Source: Ailurus styani (taxonomy: Eukaryota; Chordata; Mammalia; Carnivora; Ailuridae). From it: a stretch of DNA of 64,000 nt. Below the pieces are notes generated by a model that saw only the letters and a program-made list of their open reading frames with translations, was not told the origin of the DNA and searched no databases. Positions 32,282 through 43,014 of the stretch are shown here, one piece after another. Location of the stretch: NCBI GenBank assembly GCA_002007465.1, contig LNAC01000338.1:240233-304232 (forward strand), given 5' to 3'. Each line of letters opens with the position of its first letter. The first letter of the stretch is position 1. A program made the translations under genes and the position numbers.

Positions 32282-33155
32282 TGGTGTCACAGAGAACCTG
32301 CACAGTGGTTCCCATCTTCTCTGCACACCAGCACTTGCCGGGGTTCAGGCCCCACCTCTTGGGCTCTGTGGGCAGGGGAGATTTTACAGATTTTAACTTT
32401 TTCTAGGTTATGGCCATTTTGTGTCTTTTGAGATTGTGCTGTGGGAGTTTGAGGGTTTGGGGGAGGGTTAGCAGGGAGGCTGTTGAGAAATGTTTCATCT
32501 TTAGCTACTGCCTTTTGGCTGTGCAGAAATACAAATTATGGCCTTTCAGCCCACCAGGGCTCTATCTTTTGACATACTATTGCCACTGCTTCTTGGTGCT
32601 GTAGTCCTGGTGGAAAGAGGAGAGAGGGTTCTGGAAACCTGGTACTCACCAGTGAAGTGATTCTCTTCTCTGTTGGGCCCTCAATTTGGGAACTTTTAGG
32701 TATCCTCTCCTGTGTACTGTCCCTCCCCACTCTAGAATTTGGGCCTCTGGTGTGTATGGAGGTACTCTGGTAAAGTGTTCAGGCCAGTTGCAATATATGT
32801 TAGGGACAAGGCTTTGGAGATGAGTTGAGCTAGAGGTGAGTGCACCAGAGGCTTTGTTTTAATCTGTTTCTTTGGCATTTGGTGTAACTGCCTTCTGGTT
32901 CTGGTGAGGAGCACGGCTCCTTTGTCCTTTCTGTCTTCTGATGGAGAAGGCTGGGGGCTCCCTGTTGCCACCAGAGCCATGCTGGGCTCTGCTTGGATCA
33001 GGACTGAGGCCTAAGTTCATGGCTTGCTCTGAAAACCAAGTATCAGAGCCCCCATCCCCTCTTTTCATTTTACTACTACTACTACAATTACTACTACTAC
33101 TACTATTATTATTAACATACTTGTAATAGAAATAAAGTTTGTACTTGGAGTTCAG
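32225..33155 (+). CDS. TRAFD1: TRAFD1 exon 12 (stop at 32279-32281) and 3'UTR
   Basis: Acceptor TTGTTCAACAG. The coding part (32225-32281) gives residues 565-582, ending in six Glu and TAA. The 3'UTR of about 870 nt holds a (TAC/TAT)n repeat at 33071-33113 and ends after the AATAAA at 33131. The cleavage site is approximate. Confidence 0.93.
33071..33113 (+). repeat. (TAC)n/(TAT)n trinucleotide repeat in the TRAFD1 3'UTR
   Basis: Runs of TAC, then TAT units, interrupted once by 'aat', about 20 bp upstream of the poly(A) signal. Confidence 0.9.
33131..33136 (+). terminator. TRAFD1: TRAFD1 poly(A) signal AATAAA
   Basis: Canonical hexamer followed by T/G-rich sequence (ttgtacttggagttcagctgag) over the next 25-30 bases, about 850 bp past the stop codon. 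Confidence 0.85.
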
Positions 33156-33349
33156 CTGAGTCTTGTGGTTCCTTCTCCTTTGCACTCTTTGGAGACCTCA
33201 GAGAAGACAGAGTGGGCGGGAGTTGGAGTTGTCCCTGAAGTATGGGGGAAGGTGAACAGGACTAGGCTTTTTTTTCCCCCCCTATTCCTGGAACCCTAGT
33301 AGTTGCAGCGTGAGCTTCTTAGTGCCAGACATTGAAGATACAGTTTTCT

Positions 33350-33401
33350 TTTTTTTTTTAATTTTTATTTTTTCAGGGATCCAAGATTCATTGTTTATGA
33401 A
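33350..33401 (-). mobile_element. Very short 5'-truncated L1 with TSD
   Basis: About 52 bp: a T-rich tract plus the L1 3' tail in reverse orientation. It is flanked by the 16-bp repeat gaagatacagttttct at 33334-33349 and 33402-33417. Confidence 0.75.
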
Positions 33402-33557
33402 GAAGATACAGTTTTCTGTTTGATTTTTGAGGAAATGGATGGTTGTTGCAGCTCTGGTGGTGATTTGGAGTGGAGGTGGGACTGCTTCCATCTGAATAGA
33501 GAGAGGCAGGTATTTTAAAAGCTTTGGTCCTGAGAGTGGTTAAGCCTTAACAGAATT

Positions 33558-33745
33558 ATTCATTACCCCTCAGCACCTCACAGTTTGCACAGGACCTTAG
33601 GTCATTTTGAGCTCCTTTGTTTTTCTCCTGACAACCTAATGAGGGTGGGAAAAGAGGGAAGAATTGCCTCATTTCATCAGTGGAAAGGAGTGATTTGCAG
33701 AAGGCTCTGCAGATAATTCATGAAGGAGCCTGGACTCATATCCAG
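33558..33745. mobile_element. MIR-like ancient SINE
   Basis: Diverged text with MIR-like order: 'cctgacaacctaatgagg', 'gaattgcctcatttc', 'ggagcctggactcatatccagg'. Low certainty. Confidence 0.45.
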
Positions 33746-34157
33746 GTCTGAGCTATATTGAGAAAAAGAAGCAAGACCAGAGAAAAGAATATGTAACTAT
33801 AGGGGTTTTTGGTATACCTTATGTCAGTTTTACCTCAGTAAAAATTAGCAGTCAGCTCAGAAAGATCTTCTTGTCTTTGGTGAAAGAATCCCGAAAGACT
33901 GAGAGTCTTAGGCCACTCCTGGCATGATTGAAAATCCCCCTGGGACTTAGAGGTGTGAGGAGGAATCCTCTAGGGCAGAGAGGGCTTTGGGGCTTATCAC
34001 CCATAACTTTAGTTTTTGGGGATGGAGATAAACGTGTTTTCCTTCCCTTTGGTTGTATTAGATGTTCAGTAAAATAGTAATTTGTTTGGTTTGTTTTACT
34101 TTCTTTAGTAATCTGTAGTTTCTGAATGTTTCACAATAGATGTACTTTTTGAAATAA

Positions 34158-34328
34158 TAAGATTTTCTTTATTTTCTTTATTTCATGCATGTACTGGGGG
34201 AGGGGCAGAGGGAGAGAGAATCTCAAGCAGATCCCTGCTGAGTGTGGAGCCCGACTTTGGGCTCAGTCTCATGACTTGAGCCAAAACTGAGAGTCAGATG
34301 CTCAACTGACTGAGCCACCTAGGTGCCT
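34158..34328 (-). mobile_element. Can-SINE (old)
   Basis: Minus copy ending gagccacctaggtgcctc. Confidence 0.82.
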
Positions 34329-34354
34329 CTGAAATATTTTTAAAAGTATTTTAT

Positions 34355-34525
34355 GCCCCTTGCCTGGGTGGCTCAGTCAGTTAAGTGTTTGCCTTTGGCT
34401 CAGGTCATGATCTCAGGGTCCTGGGATTGGGCCCCACATTGGGCTCTCAGCAGAGAGTCTGCTTCTCCCTCTCTCTCTCTCTGACCCTCCTCCCCACTTG
34501 TGTTCTCTCTCAAAAAAAAAAAAAA
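34355..34525 (+). mobile_element. Can-SINE
   Basis: Plus copy, head slightly truncated, (TC)n near 34470-34483, A-tail. Confidence 0.85.
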
Positions 34526-34599
34526 AGTATGCCCCCAAAATAAGTACAGCTAAAAGACTCAAGAAATAATTTCTTGTCCTCTTTCCTTCTCTTGAAATT

Positions 34600-35650
34600 C
34601 TCTCTTAAAAGTTGACTGCCTTTTTTAAACTATTTCTTCTGGTGTTCACTGCCTTATTTCCAAATCATGGCATTGGACAGCATCGCTCTTATTAACTATT
34701 AATTGTATTTGCTTTAGCATTGTATGTGTAAATTTTTTGCCTGAACTCAGATTATTTGAGGGAGTTGCAGATAAGGCACCTCTTAATCACAACTGCCTCA
34801 AGTATGTGTTTCCTAGAAATGAGGATATTCTTTTAACTTAACCGCAGTGCAATAATCAGGATGAAAACATCGATACAATACTACTTACTATCTTTTATAA
34901 ACCTTATTCTATTTTACTGGTACCGTATTTGCCCCAATAGTGACAAAAAACACTTTTCTCTGGTGCAAGATCATGTGTTGCATATACTTAACCATGTCTC
35001 TTTAGCCTCTAATCTGGGATAATTCCTCAGATTGTTCTCAAAGATGTTAAATTTTTCAGGATTATAGGCCAGTTATTTTATAGAACCTCCTTTATTTATT
35101 TTTTTTTTAATTTTATTTTTATTATTTGCCCAAGGGGTACAGGTCTGTGAATCATCAGGCTTACATCTTTCACAGCCCTCACCAAAGCACAAACCCTCCC
35201 CAATGTCCATAACCCATCCACCCTATCCCTACCCTCCCACCCCCCAGTAACCCTCAGTTTGTTTTATGAGATTAGAAGTCTCTTATGGTTTGTCTCCTTC
35301 CCCATCCCATCTTGTAGAACCTCCTTTAATTTGTCTGATTTTTTTTTTTAATGATTCAGGTTATGCTGTTTTGTGGGAATAGCAGAAATTATGTGGTCTC
35401 CTCAATGCATCCTAAGATGTGTAGTCACGTGCTATCAATTAGTCTCATTAGTGGTAATTTTGATCACTTGGTAAAGAAGGCAGTCTGCCAGGTTTCACCA
35501 CTGTAAAGTTAGTTTTTCCTTTTCTACTTATTTTTGAGGGAGATATTTTGAGACTATAAATATGCTGTTCCTTATTAAACCTTAACTGATTAGTTTTAGC
35601 ATCTGTGATGATTCTGTGCCTGAATTATTACTATTGAAATGATGATTTTC
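34600..35650 (-). mobile_element. Ancient L1-type fragment with a younger L1 inside
   Basis: Reverse-strand old L1 signature ('catgtctctttagcctctaatc', 'ggccagttattttatagaac', 'tttgatcacttggtaaag'), interrupted by the insertion at 35095-35314. Confidence 0.6.
35095..35314 (-). mobile_element. 5'-truncated carnivore L1 with TSD
   Basis: The reverse complement reads as the young carnivore L1 3'UTR (gagacaaaccataagagac, then a gggtaggg-type G-rich run and 'gattcacagacctgtacccc'). TSD tagaacctccttta at 35081-35094 and 35315-35328. Confidence 0.9.
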
Positions 35651-36589
35651 AAACTCCATCATTCCCTCTACATTTTAGTTGGTATTCTACTTTAAGGAAG
35701 AACTGTTCTTTCTCCCCCATTCATTCATATGTAAAAATAGGCTATTTTATTAAATTTTTTATTATTCATCTCTGTTGTTTATTCTGATGTTCAAATATAG
35801 TTATTTTGATGGCCAGGTTGGGCCATCTGGTTCCTGTGTCCTTTTTGGCATGGCCACCTATTTCTTGAGCACATCCTTACTTTCTGACACAAGATATTCC
35901 AGGTTCATCTTGTATTTTCCCTGCCTCAGGGCTAGAATTAATTTTTTTCCCCAGAAACCCTGGATTCTTTTGGGCCAGTACAGTAGTTAGAAATCATCAT
36001 CTGGGTGCTTGGCATGTACAAGATGTTACTATGGGGGAAGGTTTTTGCTTTTGTGTCCTCTCAGCAGATAGCTACGAAATATCTGTCGGTGTATTTTTAT
36101 ATATATGTATTATGTATGTGTTATAGACATGCATATACTTGATTTTATAACTGTGTATTATGAGTTCATAACAATACTTTCAGTCCATCACCACAGGGCT
36201 GATTCTATCCTGTACCTTCTCCAGCAATGAGAAGTCTGGCTCCTGTTTTTCTCAATATATTTACTTATTTGCTTAATCCTCAAAGACTGAGAAAGCAGTT
36301 TCAGTATTGGTAAACCTTACCACTACAGAAAATTTAACCTACAAGCTAAATATTTATCACCCTTTTTAACTTTATTATGAGGGTATATAGTCAAAATGTG
36401 TTCAAAATTTTAGGTTCGTTTTTTTGCCCCCATTCTTTGATGGTTTGATGTGTTACATTATTCATTTGAAATACTCTTGTCTTGATTTGTTTTTGTTTGT
36501 ATTTTGTCTTAGGGATTTCCCCCCCCCAGGTTTGTTTATTGTATTTTAGAGTATGTAAAGTATTAGTGTGGTTCCAACTTTAATTGATT
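35651..36589. other. Intergenic between TRAFD1 and HECTD4, no gene seen
   Basis: AT-rich, degenerate L1-like text. No coding frame can be supported. Confidence 0.4.
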
Positions 36590-36793
36590 TTTTTTTTTAA
36601 GATTTTATTTATTCATTTGACACACAGAGAGAGATTACAAGTAGGCAGAGAGGCAGGCAGAGAGAGAGGAGAGAGGAGGAAGCAGGCTCCCTGCCGAGCA
36701 GAGAGCCCGATGTGGGCCTCGATCCCAGGACCCTGGGATCATGACCTGAGCCGAAGGCAGCGGCTTTAACCCACTGAGCCACCCAGGCACCCA
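36590..36793 (-). mobile_element. Young Can-SINE
   Basis: Near-consensus minus copy, immediately followed by 'aataaataaaatcttt' and A18 (36794-36827). The latter is a plus-oriented SINE tail without its body. Confidence 0.92.
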
Positions 36794-37164
36794 ATAAATA
36801 AAATCTTTAAAAAAAAAAAAAAAAAATTGGCAGATAGGTCAAATTGGTTGATAGTGTTGTTCAAACCTTTATGTGCTTACTGATATTCTGTTTACTTGTT
36901 CTCTTAATTATTGGGAGGAGGGGTTTGTTTGAAATCCTTATTGTAATTGAAGATTGTTTTTCTTTGATTCTATAATTACCTCATTATTTTGAAGCCCTGT
37001 TATTAGATATATAAACCCTAAAATAGGTTCTTGTTTGGTTCTTTTATTATTATGAAATGACCTCTGTATTCCTTATAATATTTGCTCTGAAATGTACTTT
37101 GGTATTAACATAGCAATATTAACATTCCTCAGCTCTTTAAAAAAATTTAAAATTTAAAAATTTT

Positions 37165-37349
37165 ATTTTTAAAAAAAGATTTTATTTATTGAACAGAGAG
37201 AGTTCAAGAAGGGCAGCAGGCAGAGGGAGAGGGAGAAGCAGGCTTCTCTTGGAGCATGGAGCCCGATGTGGGGCTTGATCCCAGGACCCTCAGATCATGA
37301 CCTGAGCTGAAGGCAGACACTTAACCGACTGAACCACACAGGTGCCCCC
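37165..37349 (-). mobile_element. Can-SINE
   Basis: Minus copy ending gaaccacacaggtgcccc. Confidence 0.87.
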
Positions 37350-37561
37350 TCAGCTTTCCTTTGATTATTTTTAGCATAGTACATCTCTTTCCATCCTTTT
37401 ACTTTTATCCTATTTGTATTTACATATTTAAAGTGGGTTTCTCAGTGGTGACCTAGAGTTGGGGTTTTTGTTTTTGGGCCAATCTTACAATTTGTCTTTT
37501 AAATGGGGTGTGTACACCATTTATACTTAATGTGATTATATATATGGTTGGGTTTAGGATT

Positions 37562-37663
37562 CTTTTTTTTTTTTTTTTAAAGCAGGCTCCATGCCCAATT
37601 TGGGGCTTGAGGTCACGACCCTGAGATTGAGTCATGTGCTCTGACTGAGCCAGCCAGGCACCC
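37562..37663 (-). mobile_element. Old tRNA-Lys SINE with TSD
   Basis: Short minus copy flanked by atatggttggg(t/c)tta at 37542 and 37666. Confidence 0.8.
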
Positions 37664-39818
37664 AGATATGGTTGGGCTTAAATATATCTTTTTGCTATTT
37701 CTCTGTACCATGTTCTGTGTGCTTTTTTTCTCTTTTTCTGCTTTCTTTTAATACTCATGATTCCCTTTTATTTCCTCTGTTGGCTTATTGATTAAAACTG
37801 TTTATTAAGTAGTAGTTTTAGGGTTTATAGCATATGCACCTCTAATTTATCTTAGTCTGCTTTCAAGTAATATTGTACCGCTTCACCATCAGTATTACAA
37901 CAGCACATTTCATTTTTCTTCCTAGCCTTTGTGCCACTGTCATGTATTTCTTTATTCATCAAATATCCCCAATACATTGTTGTTTTAATAGTCAATTACC
38001 TTTTAAAGACATTTAAATAAGAAAAAATGTCCTTTATATTTTCCCATGTAATTACTATTTTGGTACTTTTTCTGCAGACCCAGATTTCTGTGTGGTATCA
38101 TTTTCCTTCTGCCTCAAGGACTCTGTTGTAGTGTTAGGTTAGCATGTTTTGAGTTCAGCTTTTCTGTGTCTGAAAAGGTCTTTATTTGTCCTGAACCTTT
38201 AAAAAAATTGTAGTAAAATACATCTAACATGAAATTTAACATTGTAATTATTCTGAAGTAAACAATTAGGTGTCACTAAATCCATTCACAATATTGTGTA
38301 GCCATCACCACTCTCTTGTTCAAGAATTTTTAATCTTTAAAGGGAACTGTGCCCATTAAACACTCATTCCCTAATCACTAATCTGATTTGCCTCTAAGTG
38401 TTGCCTATTTTCTCCTTCACTCTTTGAAAGATATTTTTGCCAGGTAGAGAATTCTTGGTTGAAACCCTCCCTTGCCCCACCCCAGTACTTTAAATATGTT
38501 GCACTACTATCTCCTCGCTTGTATTGGTTCCAGTGAGAAGTCTACCATCTTTATCTTTGTTCTTCTGTACAATATTTTGGGGGTAGGGGCTGTTTTTAAG
38601 ATATTTTCTATCATTGATTTTAAGCAATTGGATTGTGATGTACCTTTGTATGGTTTTGTGGCACTAAGTACATTCACATTGTTCTACAACCATCACCACC
38701 ACTCTGTTTCTTGTGCTTTAGGTTCATTAAGGTTCCTGTATCTTTGTAGTTTTCAGGTAAATCTGGAAAAAAATTTCAGCCATTATTAAGATTTTTTTCC
38801 CCCCATTTTTCTTCCCTTTGGGGGATTATTGTCACTCCTATGTTAGGCCAAATGAAGTGCTGTGCTGTATCTTATTGATGCTCTTCACTTTTTTGGATTC
38901 TTTTTGTTTTCAGATGGATCCTCTGAATGCCCAGTGGTCACGGAAGTCTTCTGCAGTCTAATCCATTGCTAATCTATCCGGTTTTCATCTCAGACATCGT
39001 AGTTTTTATCTCTAGAGGTTTAGTTTGGGTTGTTTATCCATGTCTCTACCGAGTGTGTTCAGTGTTGTTTTTTTCCCCTAGCTTTGTAAGTATATTGTAT
39101 GCAGTAATAACTGTTTTAAATGTCTTGCCAACTAGTTCTATCATTTGTGTGATTTCTGGGTTGATTTTTCTGGGTGCTATTTTGTTGCTTCTTTGTGTGC
39201 CCAGTGGTTTTTGATTGGATGCCAGGCATTCTGAATTTTACCCACTTATGTGCTATTTTTATATTCCTGTATTTTCGACCTTTGTTTTTATACTTGGTCA
39301 CTTCAAAACAGCTCGATCCTTCTGTGTCAAACTTTAAGGTTTATTAGGGGGGACCTGAATAGGAATTAGTTTTGCTGCGCTACTAAGGCAAAAATCAACG
39401 TTCCATAAATGATAAAGTTTTCTGTATTGGCTAGTGGGAACAGGAACTATTTCCTGTTCTTTGCCAGTTCTAATCCTTTTGGCTGGTTCTTATCCCAGCC
39501 TCTGGCAGTTTCCTTATATGCAGGAGCTTATCAATACTCAGCTGAATACTTGAGGAGGACTCTCAACAGATCTAGAGTCTCTCTGTACAACTCTCCATCT
39601 CTGGTACTCTGCCCCACAAACTAGGTGCCTTGGTTTCCTTGATGGTTTGTTTTCTTAACTCTGGGAGACTCTAGGGTTCCACCTTGGGTTCCCTTCCTTT
39701 TGCTGCTGTGTGGAGACTATCCACACCATATGATGAGGCCATGGTAGTACCTACATATTTCTCTTCTCTCAGAGCTCTATCCTTCATTGCCTGATGTTTT
39801 GACAACCACACATGTCAG

Positions 39819-39984
39819 TTTTTTTTTGTTTTTTTTAAAGATTTTGAGAGCGAGCACGTGAGAGCACGAGAGGGGTAAGCAGACCCCCCTGAGCAGGGGG
39901 CCTGATGCTAAAGCTTGATCCCAGGACCCTGAGATCATAACCTGAGCCAAGGGTAGATGCTGTAACTGAGCCATGAAGGTGCCC
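39819..39984 (-). mobile_element. Can-SINE (first of a pair at one target site)
   Basis: Minus copy with a shortened A-rich side, ending gccatgaaggtgcccc. Preceded by cacatgtcag at 39809. Confidence 0.85.
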
Positions 39985-39992
39985 CACGTCAG

Positions 39993-40180
39993 GTTTGTTT
40001 TGTTTTGTTTTTCATTCATTCATTTGACAGAGAGACAGCGAGAGAGGGAACACAAGCAAGGGGAGAGGGAGAAGCAGGCCTCCCTGAGCGGGGAGCCGGA
40101 TACAGGACTCCATCCCAGGACCCTGGGATCACCACCTGAGCTGAAGGCAGACCCTTAACGACTGAGCCACCCAGGCTCCC
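39993..40180 (-). mobile_element. Can-SINE (second of a pair at one target site)
   Basis: Minus copy ending gagccacccaggctccc, followed by another cacatgtcag at 40181. Confidence 0.88.
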
Positions 40181-40678
40181 CACATGTCAGGTTTTTTATT
40201 TTAGTTGTTGAGATGGGGAGGGTAAGTCTGGTTTCTTTTCCTCTATCATGGTTATAGAAGTGTCCTGAAAGCATTATCTTTCTAGACTGTTTTAAAGCCT
40301 GATGCCATTCTGATTTGCATATAATTTTTCCCCTTGAAGCTTTTAAGGATGTTTAACCCTGGTATTTTTAAACTTCCCTGTGTATGTTGGTGTGGATTAT
40401 TTTTCCACTCAAAGGGCTGGACACTTGAGCATTTTGGATACTTGTGACCTTGTTTTTTTTTAGAGTTTTCTCTCTTTGCAGAATTCCAATGATAGTTGGA
40501 TATTGGCACTCTTAAGACTGATCCCTTTTTTCTTTCATATTCTTTTTGTCCAACTTTATGGGAAAGTTCCTCAACTTTATCCTTTCATCCTTACATTAAA
40601 TGTATGTCTGGTATTTCCAAAACCTGTTTTTTAGCCTTTCCTACAGCCTTTTCCCCCATTACTTTATGGATGCAGTAC

Positions 40679-40766
40679 TTTAAGTAATCTCTGCACTCAA
40701 CGTGGGGCTCAAACTTAAGACCCCACGATCAGGAGTTACACCCTCCAACTGAGCCAGCCAGGCACG
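40679..40766 (-). mobile_element. Old tRNA-Lys SINE
   Basis: Short minus copy ending gagccagccaggcacg. Confidence 0.72.
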
Positions 40767-41348
40767 TACTCGTTCTCATACTTTGTGCCATAGTTGTTTC
40801 TTAGCTCATTCTACTCTGTAATTTTTGTTTTGGTATGTTAGACTTTTCTTAATCTGTTTCTGCGCTGTCTATATTTAAGACTGGGGCACTAAAAATGAGC
40901 GGCTTCTTTAATTGTTCACGTTCACTCTAGGGCAACAGGCTGGCATTTTCACTGGAGAGCCCTTGCTCTCAGAGTCTGTAGATCTTCCAGCCTGCTGTGT
41001 AAACCTGGGGTGGGGCTGGAGTCTTAGCTGCTCAGGTAGTTTCTCCTGAATAGGACTCTAGCTTTCTCCAGGGTGGTGGGCTTGAACTTCTGCTCCTCAC
41101 ATGAATTTCGACTCCTTGTTTTTCTTCTGGCACAGGAGGCCTCTAATTCCTTCTTCCCTTCACAATGTTTTTTTAGAGGGAGGTATAAATATGTGCTCTT
41201 AAGTCATTTATTCTTCCAGTAGTTGTCCTTTCAGAAATTGTGGATTAAAATTTAGTTTTAGTTTCATGAAGATGGAATGTGTGCTTTTATTGCTTCATGT
41301 CGTCATTTTGGTGTACTTGTATTGGGGGGGCACTGAGGCATTGGGATT

Positions 41349-41437
41349 TTTTTTTTTATAAGTAGGCACCATGCCCAACATGGGGCTTAAACTTGACCCT
41401 GAGATCAAGAGTTACATACTCTGAGCCAGCCAGACTC
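41349..41437 (-). mobile_element. Old tRNA-Lys SINE
   Basis: Short minus copy with a damaged head. Confidence 0.68.
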
Positions 41438-41449
41438 AGTACTTACATT

Positions 41450-42115
41450 TTTAAGAAATCATCCATCCAGGAGAACATCCCTACAGAAAAGTGCATGGTA
41501 GCATACAGCCCACTGTGAACACGTATCTGTCACCACTATCCATATCAAAACATTACCAAGACCCCAGAACACCCTCCTACTCCCAGTCACTATCCTGTGG
41601 GACCCAAAACAACCACTATATTGACATTTTATGTTAAGATCGGTCAGTTATTTTTCACTATTTTCAGTATTAAAGGAACTCATACCAGTAAGTACTTTTT
41701 TACGCTCGATTTCTTCTGATCACTGTGTGTTTGGCTCCTCCGCCTGGCTGCACGTAGCAGTTTTGCTTTCCTTCCTGTACAGCATTCCATCGTGTACCAC
41801 CATGGTGAGCACTGTCGCTGCTGCTGGGAGCATTCTTACACAGCTTTTGGTGAGCAGGTGTATGTATTCTGTTGGATTTACACTGAGGTGTGGGATTGCT
41901 GGTCTTAGGGGATGTGTAGTGGAGAGTACCAGTTTTCAAAGCAGTTGTAGGTTACATTCCCCACATCAGTACATGGTTGGTTCCACATCTTCCCCCAACC
42001 ATGGGGGTTTGGTGGTGGTCGTATAGATTTTGTCATGATTTTAATATGCATTTCCCTGATGACGAATGAGGATGAATGTTGTCTATTAGTGTTATTTTGA
42101 ATACGCTTGTTTTTT
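41450..42115 (-). mobile_element. Ancient L1 fragment
   Basis: Reverse-strand old L1 3' region with 'gtgggattgctggtctta', 'ttgtcatgattttaatatgcatttccctgatgac'-type text. Non-coding. Confidence 0.6.
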
Positions 42116-43014
42116 AAGAAACAGTTCTTTAAAAAAATGTCCTCAGCCATCTCGGAGAGCAGGAGAATGTTTGTTGTGCTCAGTGAGGGATCTTCTGCTG
42201 CGGCATCTCACTCCCCAGCTTCTCGCGTCCAACAGAGGTCTTCTCTTAGCCGTGAGTGGTCGCTTTTGCTGTTCCTAGCACCCTGAGGCAACAGGCAGGA
42301 GGAGGAAAGTTGCTTGCTCCTCACCCAAGGACTCCTCTTCCTGTAATGAAGACATAGGTGGGATACTTCCACTGAAAGCATTTATTAAGTATAAGAAAGG
42401 GTCAAAAGAAGGATTAAGTGGGTCTGTGTGAGGACTCCCATGGAGGAAGAGGATGTGATAAGCAGGCAAGGAGACTGGTTGGATTCTCCTGAATGCAGAC
42501 CACAGGGTTCCCTTTCAGGGTGGCAAGGGACAGCTCTGCAAGAAGAGGGCAGAACCACCATCTTAGGAAAGCAGCACTAAGTCTTTATCTTCTCTGCATT
42601 TCCCTTTTGTACAGTACTTCTAAATCCACTGCCGGCTCCCAGGGGAGGAGGATATGTGGTCTAAGAATGGCCTAGACTCTTCCAGTGCAATGATCTCTTT
42701 GAGGAAAATCCTTACACTGGCACAAGAGTATAGACAAGCTCCACTATGAGTAGGGGGCAGAACGTGTAGAGGCAGGTTTACCTTTGACCTTGGATTTCCA
42801 TTCCTTCAATCATGCTTTCTCTATGAAAACCAGCCTCAAGGAGTTGAATGGGAAGAAAGGATAGTTGATAAGCATGATGAAGTAAGAATCCCATCAAGTG
42901 CAGAGACTGAATTCCTAACTGCTGGACAGCACTTCAGTATCAGAGCCATCCGAGCCTGTCGGCCTTTGAATCTTTTCAGTGAGTAGATGATCACACAACT
43001 CTTCAGGTAAATCA
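42116..43014. other. Intergenic, flank of HECTD4 3' end
   Basis: Unique sequence free of SINEs. A second minus-strand AATAAA (plus TTTATT at 42381-42386) could mark a longer HECTD4 transcript end. Confidence 0.4.

Larger units (their letters stand above)
36900..41230 (-). mobile_element. Degenerate L1-rich tract with SINE insertions
   Basis: Long AT-rich region with reversed old L1 phrases, for example 'gatatttttgccaggtagagaattcttgg' around 38428 and 'tccagtgagaagtctaccat' around 38530. All frames are broken. It holds the SINEs listed separately and no gene. Confidence 0.5.

Noticed and set aside
33061..33126. Tandem tract considered as a CRISPR-like or satellite array
   Set aside because: It is a plain trinucleotide microsatellite in a mammalian 3'UTR, with no spacer structure.
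38472..39214. Open frames of 95-105 residues on + between the genes
   Set aside because: They lie in degenerate, reversed L1 sequence. Hydrophobic T-rich translations are typical of antisense L1.
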